DNA of 59,403 nucleotides, taken from Desulfobacterales bacterium. Lineage in GTDB: Bacteria > Desulfobacterota > Desulfobacteria > Desulfobacterales > JAEINQ01. The stretch spans positions 1 through 59,403 of the forward strand of contig JAEINQ010000044.1 of NCBI GenBank assembly GCA_016342285.1, written 5' to 3'. Shown here piece by piece: positions 34,298 to 41,555 of this stretch. The notes under the pieces are model-generated. The model did not search any database. It was not told where the DNA came from and worked only from the letters and a program-made list of their open reading frames with translations. Positions within the stretch are counted from its first letter, which is position 1, and each line of letters begins with the position of its first letter. The position numbers were made by a program, and so were the translations under genes.

Positions 34298-35686
34298 TTA
34301 TGGCATTCGACTATAGTAGGCTTTCAGTTCCTGGACCACAAAGAGACGCACCCGCTTGAGGTGCTTTCCATGGGGCACGAACAGGGCCCGAAGACCGGTG
34401 TCTATGCCGATCAGTTCCCTGACCGTGCCCTGGACCCGTGCCCAGGTCTGTTTTTGGTAGTCGGTCTCCAGTTCGACCAGGCGATCGGTCTCCTTCAGGC
34501 AGCGCCGGACGTATCGGGGCAGTCGCCATTTGACCAGCCACAACCAGGCCAGAGCCGCTGCCCCTGAAGATCCGGCCACGGGAAGGATCAGATGTCCGAC
34601 ATGGATCTGGCCGGTGGCAAACGTGGAAAGGAAGATCTCGGACGGGAACCCGATCAGAGCCCGGCAGATCAGATCCAGGAAAAAGACAGCGAAGCCGATG
34701 CCAACCAGGACTCCTTTTACCGCGGTTTGAATCTGTCGGCGGCCGTCTCGACAGAACCGGGCCATGGCTTCGATGACCATGCCCAGTTCGTTGGCCTGGC
34801 GATCCACAAACTGCAAGATGTGGCTGATGCGCAGATCCGGCGCGGCCAGGATCTTGTTTTTCAGCTCGGTTCGCTCTTCCAGCCAGACCTCCAGTGCCCT
34901 GGTGGTCCGGGATACCCGGGGTGAAAAGGTGAGAAAAATTCGGGGAATGTCCTTTCGCCCGGTCATCTGTGACAGGTTCCAGCAAAGGGTGCCGTAGGCA
35001 CGCACCAGGTCGCCGAGATTGTCGCATTCATCGATGCGGCTCATGGCAAAAACAATGCGGTCTTCACCCGAAGCCTCGGGCAAGGTGTTGCGGATGGCCG
35101 AGTAGGTTTCTTTGATGGTTCCGGCTTTGTGGGGGTCAAAGAGCAGCACCACCAGGTCGGCCATCTTGGCCAGTTCGGCGATGACACCGGCAAAATCGTA
35201 CCCCCGTCCCTTTTCCGTCACCGAATCGAGCATGCCGGGGCTATCGATGATGGCCAGGTTGTTTAGAATGGGAGCGGCCACCGTGCGCATCTGAAGGTGG
35301 GATACGAGCTTCTCGCCGAAGGATTTCAGGGAGGCAAAGGGGAGCGCCTCATCGTTGACCAGGGTGGAACCGGGGATTTCGCGCGGCTCTTCACCGGCTT
35401 CCGGTGCGGTGATAACGGTGAAGGAATCGTCGGTCGGCGCCTGCCCGGTCCGTTGAAACTCTTTCCCCAGAAGTTCATTGACCAGGGTCGATTTGCCCGA
35501 TGAGTAGTTGCCCAGCAAAAGGACGATGGGTTTCCATTTCAATATGGCTTCCAGGTCGCCGTGGCCAAGCCGGTATCGCTCGAAAAGCGGGAACAGCTTT
35601 TCCTCTACCATGGCTTGGATTTCAAGCTGCAAGTCGTGATTTTGCAAAGCCTTTTGTTGTTTTCCCCCGGTGGCCGGCACTGCCAT
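34298..35686 (-). CDS. dynamin-like GTPase with two C-terminal membrane segments
   Basis: The 462-residue protein has a GTPase core: G1 GNYSSGKSTLVNELL (near 58), G2-region threonine, G3 DSPGM (near 148) and G4-like SRIDE (near 216). The G4 sequence is close to the EHD/dynamin type and not to translational GTPases. Two hydrophobic stretches (about 318-340 and 365-388) likely insert in the inner membrane, followed by a basic, helical tail. Bacterial dynamin-like proteins remodel or protect membranes. No partner gene of a dynamin pair is nearby. The gene ends just before the leader promoter at 34263-34292. Confidence 0.85.
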   Translation of the reverse strand: MAVPATGGKQQKALQNHDLQLEIQAMVEEKLFPLFERYRLGHGDLEAILKWKPIVLLLGNYSSGKSTLVNELLGKEFQRTGQAPTDDSFTVITAPEAGEEPREIPGSTLVNDEALPFASLKSFGEKLVSHLQMRTVAAPILNNLAIIDSPGMLDSVTEKGRGYDFAGVIAELAKMADLVVLLFDPHKAGTIKETYSAIRNTLPEASGEDRIVFAMSRIDECDNLGDLVRAYGTLCWNLSQMTGRKDIPRIFLTFSPRVSRTTRALEVWLEERTELKNKILAAPDLRISHILQFVDRQANELGMVIEAMARFCRDGRRQIQTAVKGVLVGIGFAVFFLDLICRALIGFPSEIFLSTFATGQIHVGHLILPVAGSSGAAALAWLWLVKWRLPRYVRRCLKETDRLVELETDYQKQTWARVQGTVRELIGIDTGLRALFVPHGKHLKRVRLFVVQELKAYYSRMP

Positions 35687-35788
35687 TGACCCTCCCCGAT
35701 TCGATTCGGCCCACCTCGCATGCCATCCATGAAATATCGGAATCCATGGGAAACCCGTCCGCTACCGGATCTAAGGGGTGGCGGTTCA

Positions 35789-35914
35789 TCAAACCGGCGG
35801 TTCCGGCTCGATCGGGTCGAACATTTCCTTGGGTGCCCCGCACGATGGGCAACGATAGGGCGGGTTTTCCCCTTCGTGAATGTAGCCGCAGATGCGGCAC
35901 CGCCATCTTTTCAT
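35789..35914 (-). CDS. rubredoxin-like 41-residue protein
   Basis: A single rubredoxin-type iron knuckle fold is encoded: CRICGYIHEG near the N-terminus and CPSCGAPKEMF further on, giving two CxxC pairs. It matches the C-terminal domain of rubrerythrins standing alone and probably carries one Fe(SCys)4 for electron transfer. GGGAGGT is six bases before ATG 35914, which supports the short start over a longer frame. The nearby ferritin-like protein at 2502 lacks such a domain, but a link is only speculative. Confidence 0.8.
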   Translation of the reverse strand: MKRWRCRICGYIHEGENPPYRCPSCGAPKEMFDPIEPEPPV

Positions 35915-36252
35915 GGGATACCTCCCGGGGCGCCCACTCAAACCGGGGCCTAAGGCGGATGGAAGTGTTTTCCGTTTATGGCACAAGCCGGGCACTTGTT
36001 CAAGCAAATACAGGTTCTTGCTCGGTTTGTGCCGGTGCCGGTCGGCCCGAGACGTTTTGGCAAAAGAATCCTTTGACGGGGCGGTCCGGATTTCTTAAGT
36101 TTAATTCGAAATCGGAATCCATTCATAAATAAAGAAATTGGCGAATCGGCGTATGGACCCCAACAAAACCCCACGGGCAAACCCATGGGCGTGGTGATTC
36201 AGGGGTGGGTCGCCATCGGAGAAATACCCGCTGAAACGAAGAGGTAACGATC
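35915..36252. other. intergenic region between rubredoxin-like and HAD genes
   Basis: It contains an inverted repeat (GGCACAAGCCG at 35980-35990 and CGGTTTGTGCC at 36023-36033) and an AT-rich segment near 36100-36140 that could hold promoters. A minus-strand frame (35950-36186) carries four cysteines but is not convincing. GAAGAGGTAACG is the ribosome site of the HAD gene. Confidence 0.4.
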
Positions 36253-37095
36253 ATGGCCAAGAAATTCGCACCGTTTGCCATTGCCTACGATTTTGACGGA
36301 ACCCTGGCTCCGGGCAACATGCAGGAGTATGATTTCGTGCCGGCCATCGGCATGACGGGCAAAGCCTTCTGGAAGGAAGTCAATGCCCTGACCCGGAGGC
36401 ATGATGCCGACAACATCCTGGTCTACATGAAGCATATGCTCGACAAAGCCAATGCCGCGCAGGTCGCTGTGCGCAAGGAAAATTTTGTGGAGTTCGGCCG
36501 CTCAGTGACCTTTTTCGAGGGTGTGCCCGACTGGTTCGACCGGATCGATGCCTACGGGAAGGGACGAGGCTTTGCGGTCAAGCATTACATTATCTCTTCA
36601 GGGATTCGGGAGATGATTGAGGGCGTGCCCATTGCGAAAAAATTCGAAGCCATTTACGCCTCATCCTTTATTTACGACCACAACGGCGTGGCCCGCTGGC
36701 CGGCCCTGGCCGTGAACTACACCACCAAGACCCAGTTTCTCTTCCGCATCAACAAGGGGGTGTCAAACGTTTACGACAACAGCCGGATCAACGAGTTTAT
36801 CCCCAAGGCCGAACGGACCGTCCCCTTTGAAAACATGGTTTTTATCGGCGACGGGGAAACCGACATTCCCTGTTTCCGTCTGGTCAAGGACCAGGGCGGC
36901 CATTCCATCGCCGTCTACAAACCGGGCACCCGGGGCGCCCGGGGCAAGGCCCAAAAACTGGTGGCCGAGGGGCGGGTTAATTTCATCGCCCCGGCCAATT
37001 ACGCTGAAAACGGCGAAATGGACCTCTTTGTCAAGGCCATCATCGATAAGGTCGCCGCTGACGGCGCCCTGCGACAATTGGGCAAAAAGGATTGA
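36253..37095 (+). CDS. HAD-family phosphatase-like hydrolase
   Basis: The 280-residue protein has HAD motifs in order: DFDGT at residues 13-17 (nucleophile Asp13), a serine in HYIISSG (near 116), a lysine in TTKTQFLF (near 158), and GDGETDIPC (near 198) for Mg2+. A helical cap-like region (about 35-95) follows motif I. It should hydrolyse a phosphate ester; relation to phosphoserine phosphatase is possible but not proven. GAAGAGG precedes the ATG. It is 45 bases ahead of the aminotransferase gene and probably co-transcribed. Confidence 0.85.
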   Translation: MAKKFAPFAIAYDFDGTLAPGNMQEYDFVPAIGMTGKAFWKEVNALTRRHDADNILVYMKHMLDKANAAQVAVRKENFVEFGRSVTFFEGVPDWFDRIDAYGKGRGFAVKHYIISSGIREMIEGVPIAKKFEAIYASSFIYDHNGVARWPALAVNYTTKTQFLFRINKGVSNVYDNSRINEFIPKAERTVPFENMVFIGDGETDIPCFRLVKDQGGHSIAVYKPGTRGARGKAQKLVAEGRVNFIAPANYAENGEMDLFVKAIIDKVAADGALRQLGKKD

Positions 37096-37140
37096 TTTCA
37101 GCCAAAAGTGCTATATTGGCGGGGGGAAAGGACCTTATTC

Positions 37141-38343
37141 ATGACCACTTACGATTTTGATACGATCATCGATCGGAAACACACCGACTGCGCCAAATGG
37201 GATGCGGCCTCATTTCTTTTCGGAGACAAGGATGTCATCCCCATGTGGGTGGCGGACATGGATTTTTCGGTGGCCCGACCCATCACCGAAGCGCTCAAAG
37301 CGCGCTGCGATCACCCGGTGTACGGCTATTTCATGCCGGGCGCCCCTTCGGTCCGCCGGGCCATTTGCCAGCGGCTGCGCCGAAAATACGACTGGGAGAT
37401 CGATCCGCAATGGATCGTCATGACACCGGGAATCGTCCCCACTCTGTCCTTTGTGCTCCGGTCCCTGACGTCTGCGGGAGATGCGGTGATTCACCAAAGC
37501 CCGGTCTATTACCCGTTCTGGTCGGTCATCGAAGGGGCGGGGTGTCGCATCGCCAGAAACCCGCTCAGATTCAACGGGGGCCGTTACGAAATGGATTTTG
37601 AAAACCTTAAGGACCAGTTTTCCCCCCGGGTCCGCATGACACCGGCCCCGTCGCGGGTCCGGGCCATGATCCTGTGCAACCCCCACAACCCGGTGGGCCG
37701 GGTCTGGACCCGGGAAGAACTGATCCGGGCCGGCGAGATCGTTCTGGCACATGACGCGGTCATGGTTTCCGACGAGATCCACTGTGAGTTGGTTTTCAAA
37801 GGATTTGACCACACCCCCTTTGCCTCCATTTCAAAGGCGTTTGAGCAGCGATCCATCACCTGCATGTCGGCCAGCAAGACCTTTAACCTGGCCGGCCTGG
37901 ACACGGCATTTCTGATCATCCCCAACGAAAAGCTGCAAAATCGGTTCAAGGCGGTCAGCCACCACGCCCTGCCCGGGGGAAACATCTTCGGCACCGTTGC
38001 CCTGGAAGCGGCCTTTGCCCACGGCGACCAATGGCTGGAACAGTTGCTGGATTATCTTCAGGGCAATCTGACGTTTTTAACGGAATATTTTAAGAAGCGA
38101 ATTCCCCGGATCCGGGTGATTCGAACCGAAGGGACCTATCTGGCCTGGCTCGACTGCCGGGCGTTGGGAATGGATGCCGACGCCCTGGCCGCCTTCATGA
38201 ACCAAAAGGCCCGGGTGGGGTTGGACCATGGCATCGCCTTTGGCCCGGACGGCGCGGGGTTTGAACGGATCAACATCGCCTGTCCCCGGGCCATCCTCGA
38301 AAAGGCCCTTGGGCGGATCGAGGCGGCGGTCAAGCAGATTTAA
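37141..38343 (+). CDS. PLP-dependent aminotransferase / C-S lyase (PatB/MalY family)
   Basis: The 400-residue fold-type I PLP enzyme has the MalY/PatB signature. Visible elements are PMWVADMDF (near 36), a glycine-rich VYGYFMPG, NPHNPVGRVW (near 181), SDEIHCELVF (near 207) and the PLP lysine in SASKTFNLAGL (near 242). The family includes cystathionine beta-lyases that release H2S and homocysteine, and aminotransferases; I cannot separate them here. ATG 37141 follows AAAGGA; an in-frame GTG at 37108 is upstream. Coupling with the HAD gene suggests amino-acid metabolism. Confidence 0.88.
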   Translation: MTTYDFDTIIDRKHTDCAKWDAASFLFGDKDVIPMWVADMDFSVARPITEALKARCDHPVYGYFMPGAPSVRRAICQRLRRKYDWEIDPQWIVMTPGIVPTLSFVLRSLTSAGDAVIHQSPVYYPFWSVIEGAGCRIARNPLRFNGGRYEMDFENLKDQFSPRVRMTPAPSRVRAMILCNPHNPVGRVWTREELIRAGEIVLAHDAVMVSDEIHCELVFKGFDHTPFASISKAFEQRSITCMSASKTFNLAGLDTAFLIIPNEKLQNRFKAVSHHALPGGNIFGTVALEAAFAHGDQWLEQLLDYLQGNLTFLTEYFKKRIPRIRVIRTEGTYLAWLDCRALGMDADALAAFMNQKARVGLDHGIAFGPDGAGFERINIACPRAILEKALGRIEAAVKQI

Positions 38344-38430
38344 CCCTGACGTTGCATGAACCGTTCTTGTCCATGCGTGTTGGCCGGTTAAGCGGCGTGT
38401 CGTATGGGATCGATGCTGGTTTCTTGATTC

Positions 38431-38590
38431 GTACGCGTTCACAGGGCACCGCATCTGCTTTGTTCCCGGGCATTTGAAGTACGAATAGAGTGCGCCTGCG
38501 CCCGGCGCCTCGCATCTACGGCACCCTGTAAATGCGTACCGTGCGAGGGATTGGAACTTCTTGAGTGTTTCAACCCCGTGAACAGTTATC
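38431..38590 (+). repeat. four-copy repeat family, copy C
   Basis: It starts GTACGCGTTCACAGGGCACC and has the shared GTTCCCGGGCATTTGAAGTACGAA and CGCCTCGCATCTACGGCACC blocks. Its right end (CCCCGTGAACAGTTATC) runs directly into the stop codon of a helicase remnant. Confidence 0.75.
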
Positions 38591-38816
38591 TTGATTCTGG
38601 ATGCTGGATATTAAGGAACGGAAACTTCCGAGCCGCCTCAATCTGGACGCTCTTGTTGAAGGCGATGTACAAAAAACGCCGGTTGGGCCGGGTCTCGGCA
38701 ACGGCCATCAAGGTGGTGGTCTTGCCGGTTCCGGCAAAGGCCAAGACCTTCAGGATCTCACCGGGAACCAGGTTGCAGGCGGCAACGGCTTGTTGCTCCC
38801 GGGTCAGTCGCGCCAT
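38586..38816 (-). pseudogene. N-terminal fragment of a UvrD/Rep-type helicase
   Basis: The 76-residue frame reads MARLTREQQAVAACNLVPGE, then the Walker A motif VLAFAGTGKTTTL and RRFLYIAFNKSVQIEAARKFP. This is the Q-motif and nucleotide-binding start of a superfamily 1 helicase, which normally runs to several hundred residues. After ARKFP it changes abruptly to FLNIQHPESR and stops, at the junction with repeat copy C. No remaining helicase motif follows within the next kilobase. It looks like a gene truncated by insertion or deletion at the repeat. Confidence 0.75.
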
Positions 38817-38837
38817 GTCAACAACAGCCGGGATCTA

Positions 38838-39536
38838 TCAGGGAATCGCGTCGGCATACGTCTCGTACTCTTCGGTAAAAATTTGAATGGTCCGGATGCC
38901 GATGCCGATGGTGCCGCCTTGAACCGTGAGTCGCAGGGTGTCGTCGTTTCGCGCGACGACCATTTCAACCGGGTTGCGCGGATCGGTTTGCCGGGTCAGT
39001 TCGATGAGCTGTTCGTGGTTCTGAACGAGCCTTCCGTTGTAGGCGATGACAAAATCGCCTTCCTTCAGCCCGACCCGTTCGGCCTGGGTGTCGGCAATCA
39101 CCCGTTGGACCCGGACCACATCGGTTGTGGGGTTGGCCGCCTCGGCATCGACGGACGGCGCTGGGTCGCGGCCGCCGGCGACGTCAGTCGATGCCGGCAA
39201 AACGGAAATACGGGCCAGCCTTCCGCCGCGGTATTCCATGGCAAAATTCTGAACCTTCAGCTGTTTTAGCAGGCGCCCGAAAAGTCCTTCGATGGTTTTC
39301 GCTTCGATTTCCAGGTTGACCGTTTCCCGGTGGCGGTTTTCCAGCCCCCGGGTCTTGATGCCGGTCCGTCTCCCGAGTTCCTTGAGAACCTTGCCCAAAG
39401 GAAGCTGCTCGCCCGCCAGTCGGAGGCGGTTGACCTCCCAAAGCAGGAAATCGTTGTTTCCCCCTTCCGCGGCCAGGCAAATACCCGCCAGCAGGCCAAG
39501 GATCACGACCGTTGCGGCAACCCCCGGGGCTTTCAT
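38838..39536 (-). CDS. periplasmic STN-PDZ domain protein
   Basis: The 232-residue protein has a signal peptide (about 1-22, ending CLAAEGG). Residues 32-105 resemble the secretin/TonB short N-terminal domain (LPLGKVLKELGRRTGI, EAKTIEGLFGRLLKQ). After a Pro/Ala linker, residues 133-222 form a PDZ domain (VVRVQRVIADTQAERVGLKEGDFVIAYNG). It could bind peptides or act as a periplasmic adaptor. No protease residues are present. Its 3' end is 21 bases from the helicase fragment. Confidence 0.75.
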   Translation of the reverse strand: MKAPGVAATVVILGLLAGICLAAEGGNNDFLLWEVNRLRLAGEQLPLGKVLKELGRRTGIKTRGLENRHRETVNLEIEAKTIEGLFGRLLKQLKVQNFAMEYRGGRLARISVLPASTDVAGGRDPAPSVDAEAANPTTDVVRVQRVIADTQAERVGLKEGDFVIAYNGRLVQNHEQLIELTRQTDPRNPVEMVVARNDDTLRLTVQGGTIGIGIRTIQIFTEEYETYADAIP

Positions 39537-39821
39537 GATGACACCGTTGTTTGACGTTGGGTTTCGGTCTCCGGTTCGATCCGGTCCCGGCCGGCGGTCA
39601 GGGCCAACCGTTGCTTGCGGTGCTCGATTTCCATAATATCAAATAAATACCTATCGTACAGCTTGGAAATGACCTGTGGGCAAATTCTTTTCGAGCGCTC
39701 AGAGAAGGCTTGCATAAGACTGAAAAAGAGTTATTTTAGCGAGTTTTATCGATTGGCACAATACCCCATACACGCCCGTTTGGGCTTAAACCGATACCGA
39801 GAAGCAAGGCTTGGAGGACAA

Positions 39822-40679
39822 GTGAAAAAACGAACCTCTGCGAAGAATGTATTCTGGAACCTGATGCTCATTACGGTGGGCGCATTTATTCTGGCCGTCG
39901 GCATCAAGGCCGTGGCCGTGCCCCACGGATTCATCACCGGCGGCATGTCCGGCCTGAGCCTGCTACTCTACTACATCACCGGACGCCTGTCGCCGGGGGG
40001 ATGGTATTTTGTCATCAACATTCCGGTCTTCGCCCTCGGCTGGTGGCTGGTGAGCCGCCGGTTCTTTTTTTACAGCCTCTACGGCATGCTGGTTCTGACG
40101 GCGGGCATTGACCTGGTCTCCTTTGCTGTTCCGGTCAAAGATCCCCTTCTGGCCGTCCTGGCTGCCGGGGCCATGATCGGTGCCGGATCCGGTATCATTT
40201 TTCACAGCCTCGGATCGGTCGGCGGGACCGACATTCTGGCCGTTCTGGTCAACCAAAAGCTCAACTTTCCCATTGGCCGGTTCTTTTTCATCTTCAACCT
40301 GGTCCTTTTCAGTTTCGGCCTCGGTTTCCTCGAGGTGGATGCGGTGCTCTACTCCCTGGCCATCAGTTTCATCGTCAGCCAGGTGACCGACTATTTTCTG
40401 AGCATCTTCAACCAGAGAAAGATGATCCTGATCATATCGGAACGCTCGGGGGCCATCGCCGAGGCGATCCTTCACCAGTTTAACCGGGGAGCGACCTTTA
40501 TCGAGGGGGTCGGCGCCTACACCCAGCGGCCCAAACGGATCCTGATGACGGTGGTCAACAACTATCAGCTCAAACGCCTGGAAGAGGCGGTATTTGAGGT
40601 CGATCCAGACGCTTTTTTTATTGCCGAAAACACCTTCAACGTCATCGGCAAGGGGTTTTCCCATCGAAAGACCTATTGA
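39822..40679 (+). CDS. YitT-family membrane protein (DUF161/DUF2179)
   Basis: The 285-residue protein has about five or six helices with a DUF161-like pattern: PHGFITGGMSGLSLLLYYITG (near 33) and GSGIIFHSLGSVGGTDILA (near 125). A soluble C-terminal DUF2179 domain with EGVGAYTQRPKRILMTVVNN (near 232) follows. The family is found in many bacteria; its substrate is unknown. GTG 39822 is chosen because TTGGAGGACA lies at good spacing; earlier in-frame starts down to 39615 have no ribosome site. Repeat copy D follows its stop. Confidence 0.82.
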   Translation: MKKRTSAKNVFWNLMLITVGAFILAVGIKAVAVPHGFITGGMSGLSLLLYYITGRLSPGGWYFVINIPVFALGWWLVSRRFFFYSLYGMLVLTAGIDLVSFAVPVKDPLLAVLAAGAMIGAGSGIIFHSLGSVGGTDILAVLVNQKLNFPIGRFFFIFNLVLFSFGLGFLEVDAVLYSLAISFIVSQVTDYFLSIFNQRKMILIISERSGAIAEAILHQFNRGATFIEGVGAYTQRPKRILMTVVNNYQLKRLEEAVFEVDPDAFFIAENTFNVIGKGFSHRKTY

Positions 40680-40710
40680 TTGACAAACACGCGGTGCTGA
40701 CATAGAAACC

Positions 40711-40877
40711 CGGTAAACGTTCACAGGGCATCACGCCGAGGCGTGACTTTGTTCCCGGGCATTTGAAGTACGAACTAGTACGTCTGCATGCCCGGCGCCT
40801 CGCATCTACGGCACCCTGTAAACGCTTACGTGCGAGGGTTTGGAATTCCTTGTGCGTTTCAACCCCGTGAACAGGTA
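40711..40877 (+). repeat. four-copy repeat family, copy D
   Basis: This is the best full-length copy. Imperfect inverted repeats (GTAAACGTTCACAGGGCA near 40713 and GGCACCCTGTAAACGCTTAC ending 40829) enclose about 75 bases. A 48-base right arm ends at CCCCGTGAACAGGTACG. The left part carries TCACGCCGAGGCGTGA. Confidence 0.78.
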
Positions 40878-40970
40878 CGAAAACCGTTTCAGCCTTTCAG
40901 GAGGCCGAACCGGTCCATGGGCCCTAGCGGCACGCCGCCGCCTGCAGAGCACATTATTAGGGTGGTGATC

Positions 40971-41393
40971 ATGAGTGAGCAGAAAGACTTTGATTTTTGG
41001 CAGGACCATTCCCTGCACTATCTGGAAATGGCCTTTCGTAGCGACCGCCACGAAACGGTGGAAAAACCGGATGGCCGCGGAAAGAAAACCGGCGACTGCG
41101 GCGATACCGTGGAGATATTCATTCAGGTGAAAGGTGGCCGGATCGATGCGGTCTCCTTTGACATAAACGGCTGCACCAACACCAACGCCACCGCCAACAC
41201 CGTGGCCCATCTGGCCGAAGGAAAAACCGTTGAAGAGGCCTGGGAGATTACCCCCGAAGCCGTGGCCGACTTTCTCGAAACCCTCCCCGAAGACCACTTT
41301 CACTGCGCGGAACTGGCTGTGGGCGCCTTTTACCTGGCCCTGGCCAACTTCCAGGAAAACAGCCGGAATTCCTGGAAGCAGCTCTACAAATAA
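40971..41393 (+). CDS. NifU/IscU-like Fe-S cluster scaffold protein
   Basis: The 140-residue protein matches the NifU N-terminal/IscU fold. It has three conserved cysteines: in TGDCGDTVEIFIQV (near 41), DINGCTNTNATAN (near 66) and DHFHCAELAVGA (near 109). These would bind a transient [2Fe-2S] cluster for delivery to apo-proteins. The sequence GCTNTNATAN varies from the usual GCxx.ASAS. No cysteine desulfurase is adjacent. GGTGGTG precedes the ATG. Its stop lies inside the left arm of a strong terminator. Confidence 0.82.
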   Translation: MSEQKDFDFWQDHSLHYLEMAFRSDRHETVEKPDGRGKKTGDCGDTVEIFIQVKGGRIDAVSFDINGCTNTNATANTVAHLAEGKTVEEAWEITPEAVADFLETLPEDHFHCAELAVGAFYLALANFQENSRNSWKQLYK

Positions 41394-41438
41394 ATTTTGC
41401 CGGTGCATTCAAAAAAACCGAATGCACCGGCAAAATTT
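41392..41438 (+). terminator. terminator after the NifU-like gene
   Basis: A perfect 19-bp stem (41392-41410 and 41420-41438) with an A-rich loop overlaps the stop codon. The stem ends in AT-rich runs on both sides. Confidence 0.82.
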
Positions 41439-41506
41439 ATGACGCGGCTGACGCCGCTTTCTTCCTGAGCAGTTCCTTATTTAAATAGCCGCGAAGCGGC
41501 GTTTTA

Positions 41507-41555
41507 TAAATTTTCAGGGGGGCATCGTTTTTAAAGATGCCCCCCTGAAAATTTA
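41507..41555 (-). terminator. terminator of the aconitase gene
   Basis: A perfect 20-bp stem (41507-41526 and 41536-41555) overlaps the aconitase stop codon on the minus strand. A smaller GCCGCGAAGCGGC hairpin lies at 41488-41500 between the two large terminators. Confidence 0.82.

Noticed and set aside
35950..36186. Small frame with four cysteines (CICLNKCPAC) upstream of the rubredoxin-like gene
   Set aside because: The spacing does not match a ferredoxin motif, the start is uncertain, and the remainder looks like chance sequence.
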